In this document: positions 28,000 through 36,788 of the stretch, one piece after another
Layout of the letters: every line of letters starts with the position of its first letter
How positions within the stretch are numbered: the stretch's first letter is position 1
DNA from: Microbispora bryophytorum
Lineage (GTDB): Bacteria; Actinomycetota; Actinomycetes; Streptosporangiales; Streptosporangiaceae
Length of the DNA stretch: 64,000 nt
Assembly (NCBI RefSeq): GCF_006874465.1
Contig: NZ_VIRL01000001.1
Coordinates: forward strand, 620,001 to 684,000
Direction of reading: 5' to 3'
Notes under the pieces: generated by a model
The model's input: the letters and a program-made list of their open reading frames with translations, nothing else
Told to the model about the DNA's origin: nothing
Database searches by the model: none
Position numbers and translations under genes: made by a program

Positions 28000-28845
28000 T
28001 CAGCGGCCCTGGTACTCCTCCCAGGTGCGGATGGTCACCTTCGGGCCGTCGTCCGGGCCACGGCCGGCGAGCCCGTTCAGGCCGAGGTAGTAGTCACCGA
28101 TCTGGTGCTGGGCCTGGCTGGAGAGGTCGGTGTCGTTGATGGCGGCGGCATGGATGTGCCACGGCCAGTCGTCCTGATCGGGGTTGCGCAGCCATGCCGC
28201 GAAGCCGACACGTCGCAACGCACGGACGACGGCGGTGCGGGTGGCGGAGTCCATCCCCTTGACCGAGATGTCGACGACGCCGCCACCGTCGTGGGTGCCC
28301 GCGGACGTGGGGTCGCCGCCCCGGTTGTACGACCCCTGCAACAGCACGAGATCGCGGCCGAGCAGCCGCTTCGCCTCGACCAGCATGCTCTGCGTACGGG
28401 TGTCGACGACGGCACCGCCGACGGACACCCGGGGACCCGGCCCGATGACGTGGGTGACCGTGAAACGGCCGGCTCCGAGCCTGGTGAGCGACACCTTGCC
28501 CGGAAGGCCGTTGGCGGCGAGACCAGTGAAGCCGAGCGACCTCTGGAACTTCGCGAGGGCGGCGACCGTCGTGGTGCCGAAGTATCCGTCCACCCACTTC
28601 GCGTCGAGCAGGTGCCGGTCGCGCAGCGCCCGCTCGACGAGGAGCACGCCGGCCTTGGCGCCCGGGGTCAGCGTGTCGTCAGACCTCCTCGGGTCGATCT
28701 GTGCCGCCTTGACCGTGGCCTCCATGTCCACGCTCGGAAGGGCGGCGGCGTCGGCTGCCTGTGCCGCCGACGTCCCGGACACTCCGGTCAGGCAGGCGAG
28801 CAGGACGGCCGCCACGGGGGCGGCGGCGCATGGAGGCAGCTTCAT
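28000..28845 (-). CDS. Secreted peptidoglycan-binding protein with M15-like peptidase domain
   Basis: 281 residues with a signal peptide. Residues about 60-115 are a PG_binding_1 repeat (VDGYFGTTTVAALAKFQRSLGF). The C-terminal domain has GTHDGGGVVDI and WPWHIHAA, the H-x6-D and W-x-H-x-H zinc pattern of M15/hedgehog-type DD- or LD-peptidases. It probably trims wall peptides. It is 42 bp upstream of the M23 gene on the same strand; the three wall genes likely form one unit. Confidence 0.85.
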   Translation of the reverse strand: MKLPPCAAAPVAAVLLACLTGVSGTSAAQAADAAALPSVDMEATVKAAQIDPRRSDDTLTPGAKAGVLLVERALRDRHLLDAKWVDGYFGTTTVAALAKFQRSLGFTGLAANGLPGKVSLTRLGAGRFTVTHVIGPGPRVSVGGAVVDTRTQSMLVEAKRLLGRDLVLLQGSYNRGGDPTSAGTHDGGGVVDISVKGMDSATRTAVVRALRRVGFAAWLRNPDQDDWPWHIHAAAINDTDLSSQAQHQIGDYYLGLNGLAGRGPDDGPKVTIRTWEEYQGR

Positions 28846-29354
28846 CGTTTCTCCTGGTGACGAACGCCGGCAGGTGATTCCTGCGGCAGATCCACGGTTT
28901 CGGATCGCTCACGCTGTCCTCAAGGAGATCGTGTTGTCAGCCTGTACGGCAGGCGCCTCGTACAGGCGTACGCGCCGCCTGACAGGTGATCCCAGGGCGA
29001 GCGAGCCCCGCAGCCTGACGCGGGGCGGTGGTCGGGCAGGTCGACGCGGACGCGTCCAGCCGCGGTGAGGTTGCTCGGGCCGGTGGGAATGGGCTTCGCC
29101 TGCGGTGGACTGCGGCGTGGACCGTGGTCGAGGGTTTGTCTGGCTGGTCAGCAAAGTGCTGGTGTGCGAGGTGGCCCGGTCCTGTGTGACGGCGCTGCTG
29201 CACTTGCGCGCCGTACAGCAGACAACCCTCGTGACCGGCGGCAACCCGACCCGCGCCTAGCTTCGTGCTACACGCCTAGCTTTGTGCTGCACGTCTGGCT
29301 TTGTGCTACACGTCTGGCTTTGTGCCGCACGTGCAGCAGCCACTCGAAACGGGG
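28846..29354. other. Intergenic region, no supported gene
   Basis: Contains an 8-bp perfect inverted repeat CCTGTACG/CGTACAGG (28941-28966), possibly an operator for the wall-gene unit. A 19-bp tandem repeat in four copies (CCTAGCTTCGTGCTACACG type, 29256-29331) lies just ahead of the SUKH gene. Confidence 0.65.
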
Positions 29355-29927
29355 ATGTTCTTCACAATGAGTGCCCGATACGCATGGTATGAACGCTTCC
29401 CTGCGGGGCCTCCCGTGACCAAGGGTTCTGATCACCCGGCGGTCAGTCCACTGGGCGATCTGTACCCTCCGGCTACCGAAGCCGAGGTCCGCGAGCTTGA
29501 AGCGGGGCTGGGTGTGGAGCTGCCGCCGAGTTACCGGCAGTTTCTCCTGTTCGCCAACGGGTGGGGCAGCGACGATGACTGCCGCCTGCTGCGCATCGAA
29601 GAAGTCGGTTGGCTCCGCGATGTCGATCCCCCGATCGCCGAGAGCTGGTCAGCACCCAAGCCGGATAACTCCTGGAGCGTGCCCGACGAGCTCTACTTCG
29701 TCTACGGACCGGAGCAGGACTCCATCCGTTACCGAGGGGAGTATGTGCCCGACACCCTTCTGATCGGATATTGGGACGATGGAGCCGTTCTCCTCAATCC
29801 CCACGTCAGCACCGCTGAAGGTGAGTGGGAAGCCTGGTATCTCGCGCCATGGCTCCCCGGTGCCAAGCGCTACAGGTCCTTCTGGGACCTCGCGATGGAC
29901 GAGCTGAGATTGCGATACCCGAGCTGA
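29355..29927 (+). CDS. SMI1/KNR4 (SUKH) family protein
   Basis: About 190 residues; ATG 29355 or 29367 could be the start. PATEAEVRELEAGLGVELPP followed by YRQFLLFANGWG is the typical SUKH start. The C-terminal half has DTLLIGYWDDGAVLLNP. SUKH proteins are mostly immunity proteins against polymorphic toxins, especially nucleases. No toxin gene is adjacent, so it may be an orphan immunity gene. Confidence 0.88.
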   Translation: MFFTMSARYAWYERFPAGPPVTKGSDHPAVSPLGDLYPPATEAEVRELEAGLGVELPPSYRQFLLFANGWGSDDDCRLLRIEEVGWLRDVDPPIAESWSAPKPDNSWSVPDELYFVYGPEQDSIRYRGEYVPDTLLIGYWDDGAVLLNPHVSTAEGEWEAWYLAPWLPGAKRYRSFWDLAMDELRLRYPS

Positions 29928-30292
29928 CGTCCCGTTCGTCGTTGAGCTTCGCCGGCTCGGGTCCGGGCCGCCCGCCGCGGTTCTCCCGCAGGCCCAACCT
30001 GCCCGGGGTCCCGACGATGTCGTGGATCGACATGCCCGGCGACGACAGCGCTGGCACGGCCAAGCAGCTTGCGGTGGGGAGCCGGGTCGTCCGACTCGCC
30101 GCCAAGGATCGGTGGCTGCTGGTGCGGACAGGTTCGGCCGTCATCGCCTCTGCGCGCGACGCCAAGGCGCGTCATCGGCGGACCGGCCGACCCCAGCGCT
30201 TCGGCTCGGGCCGCGGTCGCTGGACCGGCATTGCCGGCGGACGGGCTGCGCCGTGAGCGGGGATCGGCAGGGCCCTGCCGGTCTTCGGGTGG
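29928..30292. other. Intergenic region, nothing recognised
   Basis: A 79-codon frame (30017-30256) is open, but its product ends in a shadow-like Arg/Gly-rich tail, shows no known motif and lacks a clear ribosome site. I do not call a gene here. Confidence 0.5.
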
Positions 30293-31093
30293 TCAGCTGA
30301 GGGTGTTCAGGAAGTCTTTGACGGCTGCGGCGAAGCCATCCGGGTCGGTGGTGTGGGCGAAGTGGTCGCCGTGGAGTTCGGCGAGCCCGGTGTTGGCGCG
30401 GCGGGCGACGATCTCCCGGCCGTCCTCGGGGGTGATGACCTGGCTGTCGCGGGCCAGTACGAACAGGGCGGGGCACTCGGTGGAGGTCCAGTCGGCCCAG
30501 TGGTCGCCGTGCGTTCCCTGTTCTGAGGTGATGGTGTCCTGCGGGTGGAACGGCAGACGCCAGCCGCCGTCGGCGGTGGAGCGCAGCTTGTCGCCGAGCA
30601 TCGGGGCCAGCGGGCCAATGGCGTCCAGGAGCGCCTGCCGGTCGGGGGCGGTGTAGGGCATCGACAGGACGAACGACAGTGCGCTGGGGCCATCGTCGAG
30701 ATCACAGACCGGGCCCTCGACGTTGACGATGGCCGACACACGCTCGGGGTGCCGGGCGGCGATCTGGAAGGCGGTGATGCCGCCGCCGGAGTGGCCGAGG
30801 GTCACGGCCTCCTCGATCCCGAGGTGGTCCAGGAGGGCGATCGCGTCGGCGACGTAGTCGTCGCGGGTGTAGGAGGCGGCCCGGTCGGAGTCGCCGTGCC
30901 CGCGCTGGTCAGGTGCGATGACCCGCCACTGCGGCGCTAGTCCCTGGGCCAGCTGCGCCCAGGTCTGGCCCTCGTAGAGGTGACCGTGCAGGGCCAGCAG
31001 CGGCCGGCCCGGTCCACCGAAGTCCAGGTAGGACAGTCGGCGGCCGTCGATGTGGAGCTCGCCGCGGATCGCGGTGACGCCGGTGCCGTTCAT
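30293..31093 (-). CDS. Alpha/beta hydrolase
   Basis: 266 residues from ATG 31093 with GGAGG upstream. HGHLYEGQTW forms the oxyanion region, GHSGGG carries the nucleophile Ser, and GDHFAHTTDP near the end carries the catalytic His. DQRGHGDSD is typical of haloperoxidase/epoxide-hydrolase-like members. The substrate is unknown. Confidence 0.92.
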   Translation of the reverse strand: MNGTGVTAIRGELHIDGRRLSYLDFGGPGRPLLALHGHLYEGQTWAQLAQGLAPQWRVIAPDQRGHGDSDRAASYTRDDYVADAIALLDHLGIEEAVTLGHSGGGITAFQIAARHPERVSAIVNVEGPVCDLDDGPSALSFVLSMPYTAPDRQALLDAIGPLAPMLGDKLRSTADGGWRLPFHPQDTITSEQGTHGDHWADWTSTECPALFVLARDSQVITPEDGREIVARRANTGLAELHGDHFAHTTDPDGFAAAVKDFLNTLS

Positions 31094-31232
31094 GATCGAA
31101 CCTCCGTCAGGTGTCTGTCTCGATGAACAGCACTCTGTCCGCGCCCGCTGACCATGGGCACACCAACCGCTGACAGCCCGCCTTCCTCTTTGGTCAGGCC
31201 GGAGAATCGCGGGTCGCTTAGCAGCCGTCATG

Positions 31233-31985
31233 TCACTCGCGGATCACGTAGCGGGTGTGAGCCCCGTACATCCACTCCCTGTCGATCTCCCGGCCCGTCA
31301 CCCGGCCGACAAGCGCCAGGGCAGAGGTGAGGCAGGTCGCCAGGGGCGGGCTGTACCCGTTGCAGGCGAGTCCGATGAAGTCCTGCCACTCGTCGGGGAT
31401 TTCCGCCTCTCCGTAGTCCTCCCCGCTCTCCAGGCGGGCCTCCTCCCACGCGCAGTACTCCAGCCATCCCGCCGGCAGATCAGGGTCGTCCTCCCAACTG
31501 GAGTCGCCCCAGTCGAACTGCAACCCCTGCAGGTAGGGATCGAGCGCCTGCGGGTCGCTTCCCCAGCGCTTGCCGGGGACGGTGACGCTGAGTCCAGTGA
31601 CGTACTCACCGTTGACCGCGTATTCGAGATCACGCGGCCCGTTCAGATCCCAGCCCACCAGCAGCGCCCGCCCGCCGAACGACAGCTCCCGCAATGCCCG
31701 CTCGCACTCGAACCCCTGCACCTGGATGATCTGCGTCCAGTCCGCCGTCAGCCGACCGGCCCAGACGACCCCCTCACCGTCGGAATACCGCTCGCGCAGG
31801 AGATCGGTCCAGGTGCACTCGACCGAGTCGTCCACATCCGCGACCGACACCCCCAGACGCCGGGCGGCCTCCCACACCTCCAAGCCCTCCACCCACGCGG
31901 CCATGAACCACTCGCCCATGCCATAGGACCGGACGACATGCCAAAGGCGCTCCGACTGCCGCATTCCCGCTCCCTGCCCGTGCAT
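31233..31985 (-). CDS. DUF6461-like protein
   Basis: 250 residues. The core runs from about residue 75 to 160: VVWAGRLTADWTQIIQVQGFE, GGRALLVGWDLNGP, YAVNGEYVTGLSV, and GKRWGSDPQALDPYL. The N-terminal 55 residues and a C-terminal acidic region are extra. It is a paralogue in type of the protein at 15144-15809. The function is unknown; the genomic surroundings suggest an immunity-like protein. Confidence 0.78.
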   Translation of the reverse strand: MHGQGAGMRQSERLWHVVRSYGMGEWFMAAWVEGLEVWEAARRLGVSVADVDDSVECTWTDLLRERYSDGEGVVWAGRLTADWTQIIQVQGFECERALRELSFGGRALLVGWDLNGPRDLEYAVNGEYVTGLSVTVPGKRWGSDPQALDPYLQGLQFDWGDSSWEDDPDLPAGWLEYCAWEEARLESGEDYGEAEIPDEWQDFIGLACNGYSPPLATCLTSALALVGRVTGREIDREWMYGAHTRYVIRE

Positions 31986-32237
31986 CGTTCCGGGGGCGAC
32001 TCAAGCAGACATCCCCGGCAGCTCCTTGATCGACGCCACGCCGAGGCTCTCACGATCACGCGCCTGCCGGGAACGGCCGGCGGCCCGGCTCCATCACGGA
32101 AGAGGGCATCGCGAGAACGGTTGGGAGCCACCAGGGAGCCACCCTGTTAGCAAGGGTGTTAGCAACGAGCTGGGATGATCTGGAAAGCAAGAAGGCCCTG
32201 AACGGCGTATCGCCTGTTCAAGGGCCTTCTTCATGTG
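31986..32237. other. Gap at the outer edge of the integrated element
   Basis: Holds a tandem GGGAGCCACC pair (32123-32143, inverted relative to copies inside the element) and a hairpin AAGGCCCTGAAC/GTTCAAGGGCCTT (32192-32228), probably the original tRNA terminator. Confidence 0.6.
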
Positions 32238-32281
32238 GCGCGGCCGAGAGGACTCGAACCCCCTAACCTTCTGATCCATAG
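32238..32281 (-). repeat. att site: duplicated 3' part of tRNA-Arg
   Basis: 44 bp match the 3' half of the intact tRNA-Arg gene (copy at 36293-36335) in the same orientation, with one extra C in a C run and one substitution. It covers the T-arm, the variable loop and the 3' acceptor strand. This is the usual footprint of a tyrosine recombinase integrating into a tRNA 3' end. Confidence 0.85.
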
Positions 32282-32478
32282 GTCCCTGAACGGCCTCCAG
32301 GATCGTTCAGAGTCGTTCGCCATGCTGGTCGACGGGACTCCGGCCGTTCAGATCCGTCCGGCTCGGTTCATGATCGTCCGTTTGCGTGGCTCCCAAGGCG
32401 GCTCCCGGAGGATGGGTAGGACATCTGCTGGCTCGGCGGTATCAGAGGTGTACTGACGGTGTAGCTGGAGAGCGCTGG

Positions 32479-32853
32479 ATGACCGATGATCTTGCCGAGG
32501 CGCTTCCCTCGGACAAGCTGAATGCGCTTCGGCTCGGCCGACTCCTCGTCGCCGAGGTGGAGACGAGTCGGCCGGGGTGCCGGGCATGGGTCGAGATCCG
32601 CCCGATCCTGACGGAGGCCGATGCCGCCGCTCGACGGGAGGGATGGACGCGAAGCGATGCGGGACGCGCCTTCCGACTTGTGCATCGTGAGTTCGTCGCC
32701 GAGTACCTCGACAGCTGGGACTACGACATGGGGAGCAGCGAGATCAAGCAGGCATTGGCTCAGGATGAAGCAGGGCTCGTAGTGCGGCTTCAGGCATGGG
32801 GTGTGTCGCCCGAGCACCTCGCCTACCCATGGAACACCGACTACCCCGCGTAA
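32479..32853 (+). CDS. Hypothetical protein in the integrated element
   Basis: 124 residues from ATG 32479 (CTGGAG site). Soluble, charged, with several Trp residues (CRAWVEIRPIL, EYLDSWDYDMG, LAYPWNTDY). No family is recognised. The open frame upstream of 32479 overlaps element-end repeats and is not part of the gene. Confidence 0.6.
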   Translation: MTDDLAEALPSDKLNALRLGRLLVAEVETSRPGCRAWVEIRPILTEADAAARREGWTRSDAGRAFRLVHREFVAEYLDSWDYDMGSSEIKQALAQDEAGLVVRLQAWGVSPEHLAYPWNTDYPA

Positions 32854-33089
32854 TGCGCTGTCAGCTTGAGAATAGGCTACTGACCTTGCCGTGCTGAGCT
32901 GGGAAAACAGGGTTGCAGGCTAGGGCGCGTCGAGTCCCCGTGATTCCCTGTGAGTGACCGTGGTTCCCCGCCTGTTCTGGCACGCATCTGGCACGGGAAA
33001 CCCGCTCATTGTCCATCACTTGACGGCAGCCTGGTTGTGCTTCCTCTGATAGCCGATCTTGTCGGTAGCGGAGTCTATGCTTTCCGTCC

Positions 33090-33611
33090 ATGACCAGAGA
33101 TAAGACTCCTGCCGTGCAGATAAAGCAGATGGATGTGGAGGTGGAGGTGGATTACGGCCAGGTTTATCTCGTGGATGAGGGGTGTGACGCGTACGGCCAG
33201 TTTGATGACGTGCCGGGCCACCCTGTGGGGATCATCCGAGTGGAGAAAGGCAGTGCCCTCCTGTTTGTGGGACCTCAGTGGGGACCGGTGGAGTTCACGG
33301 TGGCTGTTGCCGATCGGGATCCGGGTGCTGACCTTGATGGCTACGAAGACATCGTCGAGATCAGCTACGAGTCCCTATCGGGCCGGCTTTCACTGCAGGA
33401 GTGGGGAGGAGGAGGGACGTATCCTCTTTCTCCGCTGTCCGCCGGTCCCGGAACATATCGGTTGCGATATCACGTCAGAGGCATGGACGAAGAAATCGCG
33501 ATCGAGGTAGGTGATCACTACTTCCTGCAGATCTGGCCTGAACCGCCACGTGATCCCACCGTGCTCAAATCAACGAGTTCGTCCTTTCAATATTGGCTGA
33601 ACCCTAAATGA
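33090..33611 (+). CDS. Hypothetical protein in the integrated element
   Basis: 173 residues, acidic, beta-rich by composition: VEVDYGQVYLVDEG, VGPQWGPVEFTVAV, and YRLRYHVRGMDEE. The pattern resembles uncharacterised small actinobacterial proteins with a GQVYL start and an RYHVRGMD motif. Lower GC than the flanks supports transfer. Function unknown. Confidence 0.68.
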   Translation: MTRDKTPAVQIKQMDVEVEVDYGQVYLVDEGCDAYGQFDDVPGHPVGIIRVEKGSALLFVGPQWGPVEFTVAVADRDPGADLDGYEDIVEISYESLSGRLSLQEWGGGGTYPLSPLSAGPGTYRLRYHVRGMDEEIAIEVGDHYFLQIWPEPPRDPTVLKSTSSSFQYWLNPK

Positions 33612-33797
33612 TCTAGTCAAGTTTGCGTGGAATAGAACGATCTGCATTTTCAGCTTGGGAATGCATGGATCACGACCCGTACGGGCGCTAACCTGGACGT
33701 GAGGCGGGTCATGAGTGACCGTGGTTGCCCCTCGTCACCCTGTCTAATTGCACGCTGATTGCATGCTGATCAAGTGCATTCGTTGCTGTTCGATCAG

Positions 33798-34262
33798 CTA
33801 GGGAAGTTGCTCTCGGAGCGTCAGCCACTGGTCAAGCCTTCTCGCCGTCGGCGTCGTCGACAAATAGTCCCGGATGTACTGGGCTGGCCCCAGCAGGTTC
33901 TTGCACCGGCGGAGGGCCAGGATCTCCGTCCGAGGCCGCTGTTGCCAGTTAGTGGCCCACTCTGTGGCTTGCTCCAGTTGCAGAGGGAGGGCCGCCAGGA
34001 TGTCCGCGGCGAGTGCGTCGGGGTTCCACAGGGATGAGCCCATGGGGCCGAGGTCGTTGATCAAACCTGCGCGCAGGTAGAAGCGGCTTGCATTGGCGCT
34101 GGTCGTATCTAGACCTGCAGCCTCGGCTCTGCCAATCGCATACATGGCCGTCTCTGCCCACACTCGCTGTCCTTCGCCCTGCTCGGGTTGATGGGCGTAG
34201 AAGCTGTTCAGCTCCCAGACGCTGAGCCAGTAGTTGATGAGGGTGGAAGGATCGTCGACCAC
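33798..34262 (-). CDS. Hypothetical protein with a truncated paralogue at 23.6 kb
   Basis: 154 residues from GTG 34262. It begins INYWLSVWELNSFYA, contains WAETAMYAIGRAE and FYLRAGLINDLGPMG, and ends with a helical region (RCKNLLGPAQYIRDYLS). The first 92 residues and the few bases before the start also match 23593-23868, which lies outside the element. No domain is recognised. Confidence 0.75.
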   Translation of the reverse strand: MVDDPSTLINYWLSVWELNSFYAHQPEQGEGQRVWAETAMYAIGRAEAAGLDTTSANASRFYLRAGLINDLGPMGSSLWNPDALAADILAALPLQLEQATEWATNWQQRPRTEILALRRCKNLLGPAQYIRDYLSTTPTARRLDQWLTLREQLP

Positions 34263-34475
34263 GAGGTCACTTTCTCATGCGCGGCGCGCAAGCCTCCGCC
34301 TGCCTGATCACCCCGTGTGCCGTCGACCCGCCCGAAGGGGAAGCGGGCCAAGGCCGCCGGGTCGATGGCGGGCGGGGTGATCAGGTCCCCTACCTCAGCC
34401 AGCTACGGCCGGCCACGATGGGCAGGCCCTTGGTGATCCCGCCGGAGGCGTTCGTAGGCTGCATCTGCTGTGGCG

Positions 34476-34938
34476 TCAGAGAGATGTCCAGCAGTACAGG
34501 TGGTGTTGGTGCTGGGTGGCTCGTACTGCCAGGTCGCGTAGGTCTTGGAGTAGCTCGGTGAGGTCGGCCGGGTCTGCGAGGCCCCAGAACTCCTCTGTCT
34601 GCGACCAGGGGTGTGCTACGGCGCGGATCTGGTCGTCGGTGGTGGTGGCGAGTGCTGAGGTGAACTCGTCGGTGACGGTCAGGACTCCCTGTGCTCCGTC
34701 GTCGCTGAATTTCAGCGTGGCGGCGTGTCTGGGCCGTGTGGTGATGTCCTCGTATCGGCTGCCGGTGAGCAGTGCTTCCAGGGTTCCCATCATCACGTGC
34801 GGGTCGATGTTCTTGAGTTCGACGCTGTCTTTTGGCTCTATGCGGGGGGGGCGGGCAGGTGGGACCTGCTGGCCAGTCGTAGACGTCTGCAGCTTCGTCG
34901 TCCGTGGCTGCCCTGAAGTAGTCGAAGAAGACTCCCAT
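34476..34938 (-). pseudogene. Frameshifted hypothetical gene (G8 run)
   Basis: The N-terminal frame (MGVFFDYFRAATDDEAADV) opens at 34938. The rest (VELKNIDPHVMMGTLEALL, WSQTEEFWGLADP, then a final CWTSL) is in another frame. The switch coincides with a run of eight G at 34844-34851. One base more or less would restore a protein of about 153 residues. It is either a recent mutation, phase variation at the homopolymer or a sequencing error. Confidence 0.7.
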
Positions 34939-35154
34939 GGTCGGGCAGAGTGCCAGGAACAGGGGCTCACTGTCATTACAGCACCGGCACCGGGGGCGAC
35001 CTGGCATTGCAGGTCGCGGCTCAGCCGATGGAATGGTTATTTGTAGGTGCGTTCCAGTCGGAGGGCGGCCCGCGAGGCTGGCGGACGGGACCGGCCCCCA
35101 GGCCGCATGCCCGGCCGCCGAGCGGGCGCAGGGCCGCGAGGCGGCGCGGAGCGC

Positions 35155-36232
35155 CGCCCTTGATAAGGACGGCGATCGGTGGCGTGGGGCGATCTCGCTC
35201 GGCTACGGGCCGGACGGCAAGCGGGTCCGGAAGAAGGTGTCGGGCAAGACACGGGCCGAGGTCGCCGAGAAGATCCGCAAGATCCGTGAGGGTCTCGGCA
35301 AGGGCCTTCCCGTGCCTGACGACAAGGTCACCGTAGGGGTCTTCCTCGATCGGTGGCTGACGACGTTGCCCGGCCACGTGAGCCGTTCGACCTTGGACGA
35401 CTACGAGGACACGGTGCGGCTGCACCTCAAGCCGGGCCTCGGCCGGCACAAGCTGACCGGCCTCACGGTCGCTCACGTCGATGCACTCTGGCAGGCCAAG
35501 CGGGAGAAGGGTTACAGCGCCAACAGCATCCGGATCATGCGTGCTGTACTCCGCAAGGCCCTCGGGCAGGCAGAGCGGGAGGTCGCAGAGCACCGGATGG
35601 GCGTGATCGTCCTCCTGGCCCTCGTGTTCGGCCTGCGTCGCGGCGAAGCGCTGGGGCTCATGTGGAGCGGATTCGATCCGGACGCCGGAACTCTCCGTGT
35701 CACCCATGCCGTGAAGCGAATTAAGAACCGGGACTCGAATGCGGCCCGGAAGACCAAGCTCGTGATCAACGAGCTGAAGACCAAGAAGTCACGGCGTACC
35801 CTCTCCCTCACTCCCGAACTGGTCGACGCGATCAAGCGTCACAGGAGCGCGCACAACGCGGAACGCCTCCAGGCCGACGCGGAGTGGACCGAGCACGGGC
35901 TGATCTTTCCCACTGCATTCGGCAATCCGTCCGACCCGGACACCTTCTCGCACCTGTTCTCCAAGCTCGCTCAGAAGGCGGGGCTCGGGCACTGGCACCC
36001 ACACGAGCTCCGGCACTCGGGGGCCTCGCTGATGCTCGCCCAGGGGACGCCTCTCCACGTCGTCTCCGACGTCCTCGGGCACGCGAGCATCGCGATCACC
36101 AAGGACGTGTACGGGCACCTCATGGAGGGCGACAAACAGGCGGCGACGGAGGCCATTTCGAGCGCTCTATTGGGCCGACCGAAACGGGTGGCTCCCAAGG
36201 TGGCTCCCACAGACACGGAAGAGACCGCGTGA
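35155..36232 (+). CDS. Tyrosine recombinase (integrase), possibly internally deleted
   Basis: The recognisable protein starts at about 35155 (DKDGDRWRGAISLGYGPDGK, an arm-type N-terminal domain); the frame is open back to 34937 but that part looks unrelated and no good start is seen. A SAM-like core-binding domain follows. The catalytic domain has Arg in GLRRGEALGL, HELRHSG, and Tyr in ITKDVYGHL. Between the core-binding and catalytic domains about 40 residues seem to be missing compared with related integrases. It ends 62 bp from the tRNA gene, the normal position for the enzyme that made the insertion. It may no longer be active. Confidence 0.82.
36188..36208. repeat. 21-bp repeat at the integrase 3' end, second copy at 32386-32406
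   Basis: GTGGCTCCCAAGG followed by TGGCTCCC occurs here and, with one change, at 32386-32406 just inside the other att site. A related inverted copy is at 32123-32143. These may be recombinase arm sites or traces of an earlier, related integrase gene end. Confidence 0.6.
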
Positions 36233-36246
36233 AGCCGAAAAACACT

Positions 36247-36283
36247 AAGGCCCGTCACCAGATTTTCCCTGGTCACGGGCCTT
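36247..36283 (-). terminator. Hairpin after tRNA-Arg
   Basis: A 15-bp stem (AAGGCCCGTCACCAG / CTGGTCACGGGCCTT, one mismatch) with a 7-base loop lies between the integrase stop and the tRNA 3' end and could serve both genes. Confidence 0.7.
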
Positions 36284-36293
36284 CTGTGATGTG

Positions 36294-36366
36294 CGCGGCC
36301 GAGAGGACTCGAACCCCTAACCTTCTGATCCGTAGTCAGATGCTCTATCCATTGAGCTACGGCCGC
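36294..36366 (-). tRNA. tRNA-Arg (anticodon ACG)
   Basis: 73 nt on the minus strand. The acceptor stem is GCGGCCG/CGGCCGC, the D-arm contains AGCTCAATGGATAGAGC, the anticodon loop is CTACGGA with anticodon ACG, and the T-arm has GGTTCGAGTCC. CCA is not encoded. Its 3' end is the attachment site of the element to its left. Confidence 0.95.
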
Positions 36367-36788
36367 TTTGCTGCCTGTTCACCTGCGGTGCCCTGCAACA
36401 GGTGTAACTCTACCAGACCCGTCACCCCCGCTTGCGCCAATAGAGAGTCGTTCCGCCCCCGGTCAGGCCGACTCCTCAGCACGGCGGGAGGGCGAACCGA
36501 CCGGCCTCTCGCCAGTCGCCGTACCCGAGATGCTCGCTCTAGGCTCGCCTTGAGTTCGGCGAGGTTCGTGAGGATCCGCATGACCGCACCTGTTCATGCG
36601 AACCCGGGACCGGCCGAATCGGGGGACTCGAAGCGCGCCGCCGTCCACACTGGTTCCATCGGGGGGCGAGCGAGCTTTACCACCAACGGCAAGATGTACG
36701 TCACCGTGGGTGACGGACGAGTCATGGCTTGCGGGGTATCAGCACAACGCGGGGTGCACGCCGGAACACACCCCGACGTGGAGGAGAC
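36367..36788. other. Gap upstream of tRNA-Arg, nothing recognised
   Basis: Must hold the tRNA promoter near its right of 36366. Otherwise no convincing gene, although several short frames are open. Confidence 0.5.

Larger units (their letters stand above)
32238..36335. mobile_element. Small integrated element in tRNA-Arg(ACG)
   Basis: About 4.1 kb bounded by tRNA-derived direct repeats. It carries a tyrosine recombinase next to the intact tRNA, and four genes of unknown function, one frameshifted. Its GC is visibly lower than that of the flanks (for example 33090-33800). No replication, transfer or phage structural gene is present, so it is a remnant or a minimal, non-autonomous element. Confidence 0.8.

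Noticed and set aside
29256-29331. Four 19-bp repeats as a possible CRISPR or iteron origin
   Set aside because: Tandem without spacers, no AT-rich opening region and no replication gene adjacent.
30017-30256. 79-codon ORF between the SUKH and alpha/beta hydrolase genes
   Set aside because: No ribosome site, no family pattern and an Arg/Gly-rich tail; kept only as an intergenic note.
32386-32478. N-terminal extension of the 32479 protein
   Set aside because: It overlaps the element's 21-bp end repeat and mirrors the integrase C-terminus (APKAAP versus APKVAP); no ribosome site.
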